DNA of 64,000 nt from Azospirillum sp. TSO35-2. Its GTDB lineage: Bacteria; Pseudomonadota; Alphaproteobacteria; Azospirillales; Azospirillaceae. This document shows, one piece after another, positions 36,373 to 45,014 of this stretch. The position numbers were made by a program, and so were the translations under genes. The notes under the pieces were generated by a model. The model was not told where the DNA came from. It did not search any database and worked only from the letters and a program-made list of their open reading frames with translations. The stretch is taken from assembly GCF_003116095.1 (NCBI RefSeq), contig NZ_LGRA01000021.1:428226-492225 (forward strand). Direction: 5' to 3'. Position 1 is the first letter of the stretch; every line of letters begins with the position of its first letter.

Positions 36373-37243
36373 CGACGGTCTCCCCCGTTGAAAGAGGGCC
36401 GGTTGAAAGCGGGCCGGCGAGACGGGCGCTGCCGGTCCCGAGCCCGTCCGGCGCGCGGGCGATGTCGAGGAACACCTCCTCCAGCGTGGCGCGGCCATAG
36501 CGGGCGAGCAGGGCGGACGGCGCGCCGCGGTCGACGATCCGGCCCTGCCGCATCATCAGCACGCCGTCGCACAGCCGCTCCACCTCCAGCATGTTGTGGG
36601 AGGCCAGCAGGATGGTGGCGCCGGTGCGGGCGCGGTACCGCTCCAGATAGGTGCGGATCCAGTCGGCGGTGTCGGGATCGAGCGAGGCGGTCGGCTCATC
36701 CAGCAGCAAAAGCTCCGGATCGTTGAGCAGCGCCTTCGCCAGGGCAACGCGTGTTTTCTGCCCCGCCGACAGCCCGCCGGAGGGGCGATCCAGAAAACGC
36801 GTCAGGTCAAGGTGCTCGGCCAAGTCTTGGACGCGCTTTTTGACGCATGTCAAACCGTAGAGATGGCCATAGACGGTAAGGTTCTCCCGCACCGTCAGCC
36901 GATGGGGCAGTTCGACGTAGGGAGAGGAGAAGTTCATGCGCGGAAGCACGGCATGCCGATGGCGCGCCATGTCGACGCCCAGGATCTCCACTGTCCCGGC
37001 CGTCGGCAGCAGCAGCCCCAGCAGCATCGAGATGGTTGTCGTCTTGCCGGCGCCGTTTCCGCCCAGCAGCCCGGTCACGCCGCCGCGCGGCACGGTGAAG
37101 GCGATGGCGTCCACCGCGGTGACGGGCGTGCCGTCCGGGGTGGGAAAGCGCTTGGTCAGCCCGTCCACCCGGATCGCGGGCGTCGGCGGGGCGGATGCGG
37201 AATCGGATGGAGAGGGGCGGGGCGTGATGGTCGCGTGCGTCAT
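36359..37243 (-). CDS. ABC-2 type transporter ATP-binding protein
   Basis: This 294-residue ATPase is partner of the overlapping permease. Walker A is GGNGAGKTT near 60, the signature is GLSAGQKTRVALAKAL, Walker B is LLLLDEPTASLD, and the switch is LLASHNMLEVE. The segment VARATLEEVFLDIAR-like end (YGRATLEEVFLDIAR) is typical of CcmA/NodI-type exporters. Start ATG 37243 was chosen. It is divergent from the RegB gene with 78 bases between starts, so control regions may be shared. Confidence 0.92.
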   Translation of the reverse strand: MTHATITPRPSPSDSASAPPTPAIRVDGLTKRFPTPDGTPVTAVDAIAFTVPRGGVTGLLGGNGAGKTTTISMLLGLLLPTAGTVEILGVDMARHRHAVLPRMNFSSPYVELPHRLTVRENLTVYGHLYGLTCVKKRVQDLAEHLDLTRFLDRPSGGLSAGQKTRVALAKALLNDPELLLLDEPTASLDPDTADWIRTYLERYRARTGATILLASHNMLEVERLCDGVLMMRQGRIVDRGAPSALLARYGRATLEEVFLDIARAPDGLGTGSARLAGPLSTGPLSTGETVDAAE

Positions 37244-37321
37244 GGGCACAGAATATGGCGGTGCGGGCCGCAACCGCCAGGGGCGGGCTGCCCCGTGTGC
37301 AGCCGGGGGGCACGTGTCGTG

Positions 37322-38689
37322 ATGACGCTCGCCAACACCCTGCCGGCGGCGCTGCCGGTGCCGACGCAATGGTCGCAGCCGGATGGCCGCATCACGCTGC
37401 GCACGCTGATCCTGATCCGCTGGGTCGCGGTGATCGGCCAGTTGGCCGCCGTCGCCTTCGTCAACCTCGGGCTGGGCTTTCCGCTGCCGCTCGGGCCGGT
37501 GCTGGCCGCCATCAGCGCGTCGGCCCTGCTGAACGGCGTGGCGATGGCCCAGCGCGGCGGCCGGCTGCGGTTGGCCGACCGCGACGCGGCGCTGTATCTC
37601 AGCTACGACATGCTGCAGCTGACGCTGCTGCTCTATCTGACCGGCGGCCTCAGCAACCCCTTCGCCATCCTGCTGCTGGCGCCGATGACCGTCGGCGCGG
37701 CGATCCTGTCGCGCTACAGCACGGTGCTGCTGACCGGGTTGAACCTGATCTGCCTGACCGCGCTCGCGCTGTGGCACTTCCCGCTGCCGTGGGAGGAGCC
37801 GGTGCGCTCGATGGCGCCGCTCTACGCCTTCGGGGTGTGGCTGTCGCTGTCGGTGTCGTCGGTCTTCATCGCCGGCTACGTCTTCCGGGTCGCCGCCGAG
37901 GCGCGGCGCTTCGCCGACGCGCTCGCCGCCTCGCAGGTGGCGCTGGCGCGCGAGCAGCGGCTGGGCGCGCTCGGCGCGCTGGCTGCTGCCGCCGCGCACG
38001 AGCTGGGCTCGCCGCTCGGCACCATCGCCGTCGTGGCGAAGGAGCTGGCGCACGACCTGCCGTCCGACAGCCCCTATACCGAGGATGTCGAGCTGCTGCA
38101 GAGCCAGGTGATGCGCTGCCGCGAGATTTTGGCCGATCTGGCGCGCAAGCCCGAGGCCGACGGCGGCGACCCGTTCGAACGGCTGCCGCTGACCGCGCTG
38201 ATCGAGGCGGCGGCCGCGCCGCACCGCCAGGGCCACATCACCTTCGTCGTGGAATCGCACCCGGTCGGCGGGGCGGAGGAACCCTTCCTGCGCCGCAGCC
38301 CGGAGATCATCCACGGCATCGGCAACTTCATCCAGAACGCCCACCAGTTCGCCCGCCAGAAGGTCACCGTCGCCGCCGCCTGGGATGGCCGCGGCGTCAC
38401 CATCACGGTGATGGACGATGGCCCCGGCTTCCCGCCCCATCTGCTGGGCCGCATCGGCGAGCCCTACCTGTCGGTGCGCGGTGATCGCGCCGGCCAGCAC
38501 GGCCACACCGGCGGCAGCCACATGGGGCTGGGCATCTTCATTGCGCAGACGCTGCTGGAGAAGACCGGCGCGTCGGTTCAGTACGCCAACAACCCGCCGG
38601 CCGATCCGCCCGTCGGCGGACACGCGGTACAGGGCGGCACCGGTGCGCGGATTTCCGTGCGCTGGAAGACGATCAACGCCAAGAAATGA
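37322..38689 (+). CDS. regB: Redox sensor histidine kinase RegB/PrrB/ActS family
   Basis: This 455-residue kinase has six N-terminal membrane helices (about 25-185). It has the hallmarks of the redox-sensing RegB family: the quinone-site motif GGLSNPF at residues 108-114, phosphoacceptor His226 (AAAAHELGSPLGT), and Cys266 in the redox box (RCREILADLARKP). ATPase motifs include DDGPGFP and GLGIFIAQTLLEKTGA. In Rhodobacter this system senses the ubiquinone pool and disulfide state and controls photosynthesis, respiration, and carbon and nitrogen fixation. It is followed 9 bases later by the regA gene. The senC and hvrA genes that often accompany it are absent. Confidence 0.92.
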   Translation: MTLANTLPAALPVPTQWSQPDGRITLRTLILIRWVAVIGQLAAVAFVNLGLGFPLPLGPVLAAISASALLNGVAMAQRGGRLRLADRDAALYLSYDMLQLTLLLYLTGGLSNPFAILLLAPMTVGAAILSRYSTVLLTGLNLICLTALALWHFPLPWEEPVRSMAPLYAFGVWLSLSVSSVFIAGYVFRVAAEARRFADALAASQVALAREQRLGALGALAAAAAHELGSPLGTIAVVAKELAHDLPSDSPYTEDVELLQSQVMRCREILADLARKPEADGGDPFERLPLTALIEAAAAPHRQGHITFVVESHPVGGAEEPFLRRSPEIIHGIGNFIQNAHQFARQKVTVAAAWDGRGVTITVMDDGPGFPPHLLGRIGEPYLSVRGDRAGQHGHTGGSHMGLGIFIAQTLLEKTGASVQYANNPPADPPVGGHAVQGGTGARISVRWKTINAKK

Positions 38690-38698
38690 GGTCTAGCG

Positions 38699-39295
38699 GT
38701 GGATACCGTCAAAACAACCGATGAACTGCTGTCGGGCGATGCCGTCAAACTCACCTTCACCGGCGATGTGACTCGCAGCCTCCTGATCGTCGACGACGAC
38801 GCCCCCTTCCGTCTGCGGCTGGCCCGCGCGATGGAAAAGCGCGGCTTCAACGTCGTCGCGGTCGACAGCGTGCAACTGGGCGTCGAAGTGGCGCAGGAAT
38901 CGGCCCCCGCCTTCGCGGTGGTCGACCTGCGGCTGGGCGACGGCAACGGGCTGGACGTGGTGTCGGCCCTGCGCGATGCGCGGCCGGACGCCCGCGTCGT
39001 CATGCTGACCGGGTACGGCAACATCGCCACCGCGGTGGCGGCGGTGAAGGCCGGCGCGGTCGACTATCTGCCCAAGCCGGCCGACGCCGACGCCGTCGAA
39101 TCGGCGCTGCTGGCCGACGGCCGCCCGCTGCCCCAGCCGCCGGAAAACCCGATGTCGGCCGACCGCGTGCGCTGGGAGCACATCCAGCGCGTGTTCGAGC
39201 AGTGCGACCGCAACGTGTCCGAAACGGCACGCCGGCTGAAGATGCACCGCCGCACGCTCCAGCGCATCCTGAACAAGCACGCTCCCCGCGCCTGA
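38699..39295 (+). CDS. regA: Response regulator RegA/PrrA/ActR family
   Basis: This 198-residue regulator pairs with the upstream RegB kinase. The receiver domain (about 25-140) has the acidic cluster VDDD and phosphoacceptor Asp76 (AVVDLRLGDGNG), with the family's MLTGYGNIATAVAAVKAGAVDYLPKP region (MLTGYGNIATAV, YLPKPADAD). The C-terminal Fis-type helix-turn-helix (NVSETARRLKMHRRTLQRIL) is almost invariant among RegA homologues. The start is GTG at 38699. A terminator follows about 35 bases after the stop. Confidence 0.93.
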   Translation: MDTVKTTDELLSGDAVKLTFTGDVTRSLLIVDDDAPFRLRLARAMEKRGFNVVAVDSVQLGVEVAQESAPAFAVVDLRLGDGNGLDVVSALRDARPDARVVMLTGYGNIATAVAAVKAGAVDYLPKPADADAVESALLADGRPLPQPPENPMSADRVRWEHIQRVFEQCDRNVSETARRLKMHRRTLQRILNKHAPRA

Positions 39296-39330
39296 GCGGC
39301 GCCATCCGGAACACGCCTCTGGAAACACGA

Positions 39331-39359
39331 ACGGCCCGCCGCAAGGGGCGGGCCGTTTC
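39331..39359. terminator. Intrinsic terminator of regBA
   Basis: ACGGCCCGCC pairs with GGCGGGCCGT around a six-base loop, followed by TTTCGG. It separates regA from the convergent DUF2892 gene. Confidence 0.75.
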
Positions 39360-39379
39360 GGTGTGTCGGCGGGCGACGG

Positions 39380-39580
39380 TCAGGCCAGCCGGTCGGTGCG
39401 GCAGGTCTTGATGCCCAGCAGCGTGTAGGCCGGGCAGGAGCCGACGAACGCGGTCAGCAGCGGCACCAGCCCGACCAGCCCCCACAGCGTCTGCGGGCCG
39501 ACGACGGTCAGAGAGATCAGGATCAGCCCGACGATGGCGCGCAGCGCGCGGTCCACGGGCCCGATGTTGCGGCAAAGCAT
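39380..39580 (-). CDS. DUF2892 small membrane protein
   Basis: This 66-residue protein begins MLCRNIGPVDRALRAIVGL and has two membrane helices (LRAIVGLILISLTVV and LWGLVGLVPLLTAFVG). It ends with the conserved CPAYTLLGIKTC, the DUF2892 (YgaP C-terminal-like) pattern. The cysteine pair of the CPxYxxxGxxTC motif is present. Function is not established, though relatives are often linked to rhodanese and sulfur proteins. Start ATG 39580 was chosen because the DUF2892 signature begins there. Confidence 0.85.
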   Translation of the reverse strand: MLCRNIGPVDRALRAIVGLILISLTVVGPQTLWGLVGLVPLLTAFVGSCPAYTLLGIKTCRTDRLA

Positions 39581-39768
39581 GGCGGCACCTGTTGTTTTGA
39601 AGCGTTGGTGGTGAGAGGAGCATCCTTCCCCGCCCGCCGGTCTAGCCCGCCGCCAAGCCCGCGTCTGTGACGGAGTCACAGGAGAGGGCGCGGCTACGGT
39701 CCGTCGGCCTTTCTCGACAAGGGTCCGTGCCGGTGCCATCTTTGGGCTTCCGTCACGGAGAAGCCTCC

Positions 39769-39978
39769 ATGCCCAGGATCGACTTCAGCCACCTATCGCC
39801 GCAAGAGCGCCTGGAACTGGCCGGGGACCTGCTGGACAGCCTCGATGATGCCGAGGTTCCGCTCCCGGCGGGGATGAAAGCCGAACTCGACCGCCGCAAC
39901 GCCTCTTTTCCGGAAACGCGCGCCCAGGCGGTTCCGTGGGCGGACGTGCGTGCCCGACTGCGCCCGCGCAACGCGTGA
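39769..39978 (+). CDS. Addiction module antitoxin, RelB/ParD-like (PF09720 type)
   Basis: This 69-residue protein, MPRIDFSHLSPQERLELAGDLL and onwards, has the pattern of the Unstab_antitox family: the SxxERLELAxxLxDSL helix, an acidic middle, then RRNASFPETRAQAVPWADVRARL, with the family's conserved P/W residues. Such antitoxins neutralise RelE/ParE toxins encoded just downstream. Here the stop overlaps the toxin start (GTGA), but the toxin is broken. The antitoxin reading frame itself looks intact. Confidence 0.85.
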   Translation: MPRIDFSHLSPQERLELAGDLLDSLDDAEVPLPAGMKAELDRRNASFPETRAQAVPWADVRARLRPRNA

Positions 39979-40174
39979 GCCTCCCCGTTCTTTTCCTGCC
40001 TGACGCCGAAGCCGATCTGCGCGAGGCACAGGCGTGGTACGACAGCCGGGCCTTCGGATTGGGCGACCGCTTTTTTTCCGCGTCGAGCCGGACGCGGTGT
40101 TCATGATCGCCTGTGCCCACACCAGCCGCAGGCCGTCGCGTTGGCAGGGCCGGTTGTCCAGGCCCACCACCTGA
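39975..40174 (+). pseudogene. Broken RelE/ParE-type toxin gene
   Basis: GTG 39975 overlaps the antitoxin stop and starts MSLPVLFLPDAEADLREAQAW and so on, the usual N-terminus of ParE-like toxins, but stops at TGA 40104-40106 after 43 codons. From 40079 a second frame continues RVEPDAVFMIACAHTSRRPSRW to TGA 40172, the family's usual C-terminus. The frame change falls at a run of seven T (40071-40077). Even in frame the pieces total about 66 residues against the usual 95-100, so about 30 central residues are also deleted. The toxin should be inactive. Confidence 0.8.
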
Positions 40175-40204
40175 AGCCGTCCGCTCCCCGATCCCCGTCC
40201 AATC

Positions 40205-40888
40205 TCAGCGCTCCTCCGCCAGCGCCAGCAGCGCCGCCGCGTCGCGCACCTCGATCCGGCCGCGGGCGAGGGCCACGAAACCCTGGCGCTCGAACTCCTT
40301 CAACTGGCGGCTCACCACTTCGCGCGCGGTGCCAAGCTCTACCGCCAACGCCTGGTGGGTGGTGTCCAGGCCGCCGGCCGGGTCGCGGTGCTCGGCCAGG
40401 AAGCGGGCAAGCCGCAGGTCGACGCGGCCGAACGCCACCTCCTCGACCAGCATCATCATGCCGGTCAGCCGGGTGCCGAAGGACGCGAAGACGAAGTCGC
40501 GGAAGGCGCCGGAGCGCGCCACCAACTCGTGGAACGGGCCGGCCGACAGGGCGATCGCGTCGACCTCGCTCTCCGTGACCGCCTCGGCGCCATAGGGGGT
40601 GTGGGTCAGCAGGCAGGCGGTGGTGACGATGCAGGTCTCGCCGCGGGCGACGCGGTAGAGCACGATCTCGCGCCCGTTTTCCGAGGTCATCTGCACGCGG
40701 ACCGACCCGTCCAGCACCATCAGGAAGGTATGGCAGCGGTCGCCGGCGCGGAACAGCACGGTGCCGCGCGGCAGCGTCACCCGCGCGCCGGACCGGCGCA
40801 GCAGCGCTTCGGCGTCGGCGTCCAGCCCGCCCAGCGTCGGGAAAAGCGCCGGAATCTCCGCCGGCCAGCCGGTCCGTTCGAGCGTCAT
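40205..40888 (-). CDS. Crp/Fnr family transcriptional regulator
   Basis: This 227-residue regulator has a cyclic-nucleotide-binding-like domain (about 20-145, with PRGTVLFRAGDRCHTFLMVLDGSVRV, i.e. GTVLFRAGD and FLMVLDGSVRV). A C-terminal winged helix carries recognition elements THQALAVELGTAREVVSRQL, followed by FERQGFVALARGRIEV. The four cysteines of the FNR Fe-S cluster are not arranged as in FNR; Cys residues in CHTF and ETCIVTTACLL have no known role. Start ATG 40888 has AAAGGA eight bases upstream; ATG 40915 is less good. The ligand and regulon are unknown. Confidence 0.9.
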   Translation of the reverse strand: MTLERTGWPAEIPALFPTLGGLDADAEALLRRSGARVTLPRGTVLFRAGDRCHTFLMVLDGSVRVQMTSENGREIVLYRVARGETCIVTTACLLTHTPYGAEAVTESEVDAIALSAGPFHELVARSGAFRDFVFASFGTRLTGMMMLVEEVAFGRVDLRLARFLAEHRDPAGGLDTTHQALAVELGTAREVVSRQLKEFERQGFVALARGRIEVRDAAALLALAEER

Positions 40889-40987
40889 GGCCCCTGTCCT
40901 TTCGAATGACCCCATTATCCCCGGCCGGACACCGGGCGTCTATCCCGCACTGCAGCAGGGCCAGGAAGGCTACCCACTGCGCGCCCA

Positions 40988-41020
40988 TTGCTCGCCGCAT
41001 GCACTGGGTGGGCGATGCAA
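40988..41020. promoter_or_regulatory. Near-palindrome between divergent Crp/Fnr and autokinase genes
   Basis: TTGCTCGCC (40988-40996) and GGCGATGCAA (41011-41020) form an imperfect inverted repeat in the 285-base divergent region. It could be a regulator site for the exopolysaccharide locus. No FNR box (TTGAT-N4-ATCAA) is present. Confidence 0.3.
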
Positions 41021-41173
41021 CGGCTGGACTAACACTGCGTTTCAGCCAATCGGATGAACCGCCGACCCCGACCGCCGCCTGGACCTCTGGTCGATGGGCG
41101 GCGGCCAAACAGTGGATCGGACGAACGGTCGGTCCTATGGCCGCGCTTCTGGTCGTTACGCGAGGAGGACCCT

Positions 41174-43441
41174 TTGGCCACCCAGGAACTTCAGGAACAA
41201 CCCCGTCGTCAAAGCCCCGAATCGCGGCGGAGTTCGGGTTCCGTCTCCTACGATCTTTCCGCCAGCGCGGCGAGCGCGGTGCGCCGGACCACCGGGCTCT
41301 TGCGCCGGCACAAGCTGCTGATCGGTACGGTGATCGTGCTCGGCACCGGGCTGGCAACCCTGGCCGCCTTCCGGATGACGCCGCTCTACACCGCCGAAAC
41401 CCTGATCATGGTCGAGCACCGCAAGAACACCGTGCTCAATTTCGAGGGGGTGGTGTCCGACATGACCCCCGACATCAGCGCGCTGCAGAGCGAGGTGGCC
41501 ATCCTCAAATCCCCGGCCTTCGCCGAAAAGGTGGTGGCCAAGCTGGGCCTGATGAAGGACCCGGAGTTCAACGCGGCGCTGCGTCCCGAACCCACCGGCC
41601 TGGCCGGCTGGCTGGCCATGCTGAACCCGCGCCATTGGGTTCCGGCGTCGTGGCGCCAGACCAGCGACGTGCCGCTGTCGCCGGAGGAGGTGGAGCGCAA
41701 CCAGACCACCGCCGTGGTCAACGCCGTGCTGGACAACACCGCGGTGCGGCCGCAGGGGCGCTCCTACGTCATCGCCGTCAGCTTCGACAGCGAGGATCCG
41801 CGCAAGGCCTCGCTGATCGCCAACACGATGGCCGACCTCTATCTGGTCGACCAGCTCGACGAGAAGTTCAAGGCGTCCAAGCGCGCCACCCAGTGGCTGG
41901 AGGAACGCATCACCGACCTGCGCAAGGAGGCGCAGACCACCGGCGACGCGGTCGAACGCTACCGGTCGCAGAACGGGCTGACCGCCTCGACCAACGAGAG
42001 CACCGTGGTCACCCAGCAGTTGAGCGCGCTCAACACCGACTACATGCTGGCGCGGTCCAAGCGGCAGGAGGCGGAAGCGAAGCTGCGCGAGGTAACCACG
42101 CTGGCCAACTCGCCGCGCGGCGTGTCGGCGGTCGGCGACGTGCTGGGCTCGCCGCTGATCCAGGCGCTGCGGGAACGCGAGGTCGACCTGCAGCGGCAGA
42201 TCGCCGACGCCACCAACCGCTACGGCACCAAGCACCCGATGCTGCAGGCGCTGCAAAGCCAGTTGCGCGACCTGCAGGGCCAGATGAAGACGGACGTCGG
42301 CAAGATCGTCAGCAACCTCGGCAACGAGGTGGAACTGGCGAAGGGCCGCGAGCGGGCGCTGAAGACCAACCTGGACCAGCTCGAATCCAAGCAGAACGAG
42401 CAGTCGCAGGCCACCGTCGGCCTCCGCACCCTGGAACGCGACGCCAGCACCGCCCAGGCGATGTACGAATCGCTGCTGACCCGGTCGCAGCAGATCGCGG
42501 CGCAGAGCGACATCCGCCAGCCCGACGCCCGCGTCGTGTCGGAGGCGTCCATCCCGCTCGATCCGTCGCAGCCCAACCGCAAGCTGATCGTCCTGCTGGC
42601 CCTGGTGGTGTCGGGCACGCTGGGCGTGCTGCTGGCGATGCTGCGCGAACGGGCCGACAGCGGCTTCCGCAGCCCGCACCAGTTCGAACTGGCCACCGGG
42701 GTGCGCAGCCTGGGCATCGTTCCGCGCATCCCGCGCTTCGGTGGGGCGCCGGCCGGCTACATCGTCGACAAGCCGATCTCCGCCTTCGCCGAATCGATGC
42801 AGAACCTGCGCACCTCGCTGCTGCTCGCCAATCCCGACGGGCGGCACCGGGTGATCCTGTTCAGCTCCTCCGTCCCCGGCGAGGGCAAGAGCTCCATCGC
42901 CGCGGCCTTCGCCCGCACCTGCGCCAACGCCGGCCAGCGGACGATCCTGGTCGACTGCGACCTGCGGCGGAAGAGCCTGCACGACATGTTGGGCCTGTCC
43001 AACAACCGCGGCCTGACCGAGGTGCTCGCCGGCACCGCGGCGCTGGAGGAGGTGGTCCAGGTCGACCAGCGCACCGGCCTGCACGTCATCACCGCCGGCC
43101 ACGGCCGGACGCTGCCGCAGGACACGCTGGGCTCGTCGCGGATGCAGCAGCTGCTGTCGCGCCTGTCGGTCGACTACGACCGCATCGTGATCGACTCGCC
43201 GCCGGTCCTGGCGGTGTCGGAGGGCAAGCTGCTGGCGGCGCTGGCCGACCAGACGGTCTTCATCGTCCGCTGGGGCATGACCAAGCGCGGCACCGCCATG
43301 GCCGGCCTGAAGGAGGTGGTCGAGGCCGGCGGCGAGGTGGTCGGCGTCCTGTTCAGCCAGGTCGATACCCGCCGCCACGCCCAGTACGAGTTCCCCGACA
43401 GCGGCCGCTACCACGGCTACCGCCGGTACTACGCGAACTGA
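41174..43441 (+). CDS. Polysaccharide biosynthesis tyrosine autokinase (Wzc-like)
   Basis: This 755-residue inner-membrane protein regulates chain length and export of exopolysaccharide. A Wzz domain has membrane helices near 48-68 and 472-493, with a large coiled periplasmic region between. The cytoplasmic BY-kinase domain has Walker A PGEGKSSIAA, Walker A' ILVDCDLRRKSL and Walker B IVIDSPPVLAV. The C-terminal tail has five tyrosines (YEFPDSGRYHGYRRYY), the autophosphorylated cluster. TTG 41174 is the likely start because GAGGAGGAC lies just upstream; an ATG at 41054 is in frame but lacks a ribosome site. It heads the exopolysaccharide locus. Confidence 0.9.
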   Translation: MATQELQEQPRRQSPESRRSSGSVSYDLSASAASAVRRTTGLLRRHKLLIGTVIVLGTGLATLAAFRMTPLYTAETLIMVEHRKNTVLNFEGVVSDMTPDISALQSEVAILKSPAFAEKVVAKLGLMKDPEFNAALRPEPTGLAGWLAMLNPRHWVPASWRQTSDVPLSPEEVERNQTTAVVNAVLDNTAVRPQGRSYVIAVSFDSEDPRKASLIANTMADLYLVDQLDEKFKASKRATQWLEERITDLRKEAQTTGDAVERYRSQNGLTASTNESTVVTQQLSALNTDYMLARSKRQEAEAKLREVTTLANSPRGVSAVGDVLGSPLIQALREREVDLQRQIADATNRYGTKHPMLQALQSQLRDLQGQMKTDVGKIVSNLGNEVELAKGRERALKTNLDQLESKQNEQSQATVGLRTLERDASTAQAMYESLLTRSQQIAAQSDIRQPDARVVSEASIPLDPSQPNRKLIVLLALVVSGTLGVLLAMLRERADSGFRSPHQFELATGVRSLGIVPRIPRFGGAPAGYIVDKPISAFAESMQNLRTSLLLANPDGRHRVILFSSSVPGEGKSSIAAAFARTCANAGQRTILVDCDLRRKSLHDMLGLSNNRGLTEVLAGTAALEEVVQVDQRTGLHVITAGHGRTLPQDTLGSSRMQQLLSRLSVDYDRIVIDSPPVLAVSEGKLLAALADQTVFIVRWGMTKRGTAMAGLKEVVEAGGEVVGVLFSQVDTRRHAQYEFPDSGRYHGYRRYYAN

Positions 43442-43453
43442 GCTGTTGTCTGT

Positions 43454-43508
43454 CCCTCTCCCGCCCTCGGCGGACCGCCGGTCCGTCGATCGCGGGAGAG
43501 GGCGTTTT
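43454..43508 (+). repeat. CCCTCTCCCG repeat hairpin with T-run after the autokinase gene
   Basis: The arms CCCTCTCCCG (43454-43463) and CGGGAGAGGG (43493-43502) enclose an inner hairpin (CGGACC-GCC-GGTCCG), and TTTT follows at 43505-43508. It may act as a terminator as well as being a member of the dispersed repeat family. Confidence 0.65.
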
Positions 43509-43550
43509 ACGACCCGTTTCATGATGTTTCCACCACCCGTGAGCCTATGA

Positions 43551-45014
43551 ATGACCGCTGGCCGCCGCATCTTCCAGAACATCCGTGCTCTTGCCGCCGC
43601 GAAGATGGCGACGATGGCGAGCGGGCTGGTCACCGCCGCCTGGACCGCCCGGGTTCTGGGGCCGGACAGCTTCGGCGTGTTGGGATTCGGCACGTCGCTG
43701 ATGGCCTACGCGGCGCTGTTCGTGAACATGGGCCTGTCCACCTACGCCATCCGCGAGATCGCGCGTGACCGCGACTCCCCCGACCATGCCGAGCGGGCGG
43801 CCGAGCTGTCGGAGCATGTGCTGACCCTGCGCACCGTGCTGGCGCTGGTGGTCGGCGGGCTCTACGCCGCCTTCATCCTGTCGCTCGACCGCCCGGCGGC
43901 GATGAAAGCGGTGCTGCTGGTCCAGGCGGTGCAGCTTCTCGGGAACGCTTTGGTGCTCGACTTTGTTTATCAGGCGACGGAGCGGATGGGAGTGATCGCC
44001 ACGCGGGAGATCGGCACATCGATCGGCTCGATGCTGCTGGTGTTCCTGCTGGTGCGCGGCCCCGAGGACGCCGTCATCGCCGCCGCCATCACCGGCGGGT
44101 CGATCACCGTCAACGCCCTGGTGATGATCGGCCGCTTCCGCCGCGACTTCGGCCATCTGCGCCCGAGGATCGATCTGAAGATCTGGCGCGACATCCTGAC
44201 CGCGGCGACGCCGATGGCGGTCGGCGTCTTCGCCTGGGCGATCTTCACCCATCTCGACGTCGTCATGCTGGGCTTCCTGGCCCCGCACACCGAGGTCGGC
44301 TGGTACAGCGCCGCGGTGAAGATCCAGACACTGGCCAATCTCGTCGGCAACATCGTGATGAACGCCTTCCTGCCGCAATTGGCCGCCGCCTATGGCGAAC
44401 TCGGGCCGATGCGCGACCGGATGCGCGCCTACGCCTCGGTGATGCTGGCGGTCGGCGGGCTGGTCATCGCCGGGGGCTTCGCGCTGGCGCCGTCGGTGCT
44501 GGGCACCCTGTTCGGCGAGGCCTACGCCCCGGCGACGCTGGCGCTGCGGCTGCTGATGCTCGCCTCGGCCGTGGTCTACGCCAACATGATCCTGGGCAAC
44601 CCGCTGCTCGTCTGGCACCGGCAGACCGGCTACATGGTCGCCATGCTGTCGGGCGGGGCGCTGAACGCGCTGCTGAACGTCTGGTGGATCCCCCGCTACG
44701 GCATCGAGGGCGCCGCCATGGCCACCTTCAGCGCCGAGCTGGCGGCCACCGTCGCCATCGCCTGGATCCACCGGCAGGCGGTGGGCGAGCTGTATGGCGG
44801 CATCGCGGCGCGGGCGCTGCTGTGCGCCGGGGCGGCCGTCGCCGCCTCGCAGGGGCTCGACCGCATCGCTGCCCCGCTGTTCGAGCGCACGCCGGCGCTG
44901 GTCCATTTCCTGATGGGTGCCGTTGTGATCGTCGCGGTCTATGCGGCGGTCGCGGTGATGATCGGTCTGGTGCGGCCCAAAAGGCTGCGCCGGCTGACCA
45001 GCGCCACGGCCTGA
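43551..45014 (+). CDS. Oligosaccharide flippase (Wzx-like, MATE/MOP fold)
   Basis: This 487-residue protein has about 12-14 membrane helices. It begins RRIFQNIRALAAAKMATMASGLVTAAWTARVLGPDSFG-like (N-terminal motif ALAAAKMATMASGL and ARVLGPDSFGVLGF), characteristic of polysaccharide flippases that move lipid-linked repeat units across the inner membrane. The conserved region FAWAIFTHLDVVMLGFLAPHTEVGWYSAA, in parts THLDVVMLGFL and VGWYSAAVKI, is typical. It follows the autokinase gene in the same direction. The start ATG 43551 follows ATGA at 43547. Confidence 0.88.
   Translation: MTAGRRIFQNIRALAAAKMATMASGLVTAAWTARVLGPDSFGVLGFGTSLMAYAALFVNMGLSTYAIREIARDRDSPDHAERAAELSEHVLTLRTVLALVVGGLYAAFILSLDRPAAMKAVLLVQAVQLLGNALVLDFVYQATERMGVIATREIGTSIGSMLLVFLLVRGPEDAVIAAAITGGSITVNALVMIGRFRRDFGHLRPRIDLKIWRDILTAATPMAVGVFAWAIFTHLDVVMLGFLAPHTEVGWYSAAVKIQTLANLVGNIVMNAFLPQLAAAYGELGPMRDRMRAYASVMLAVGGLVIAGGFALAPSVLGTLFGEAYAPATLALRLLMLASAVVYANMILGNPLLVWHRQTGYMVAMLSGGALNALLNVWWIPRYGIEGAAMATFSAELAATVAIAWIHRQAVGELYGGIAARALLCAGAAVAASQGLDRIAAPLFERTPALVHFLMGAVVIVAVYAAVAVMIGLVRPKRLRRLTSATA

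Noticed and set aside
41054..41173. ATG 41054 as the tyrosine-autokinase start
   Set aside because: There is no ribosome site and the added 40 residues are Arg/Pro-rich without family likeness, while TTG 41174 follows GAGGAGGAC.
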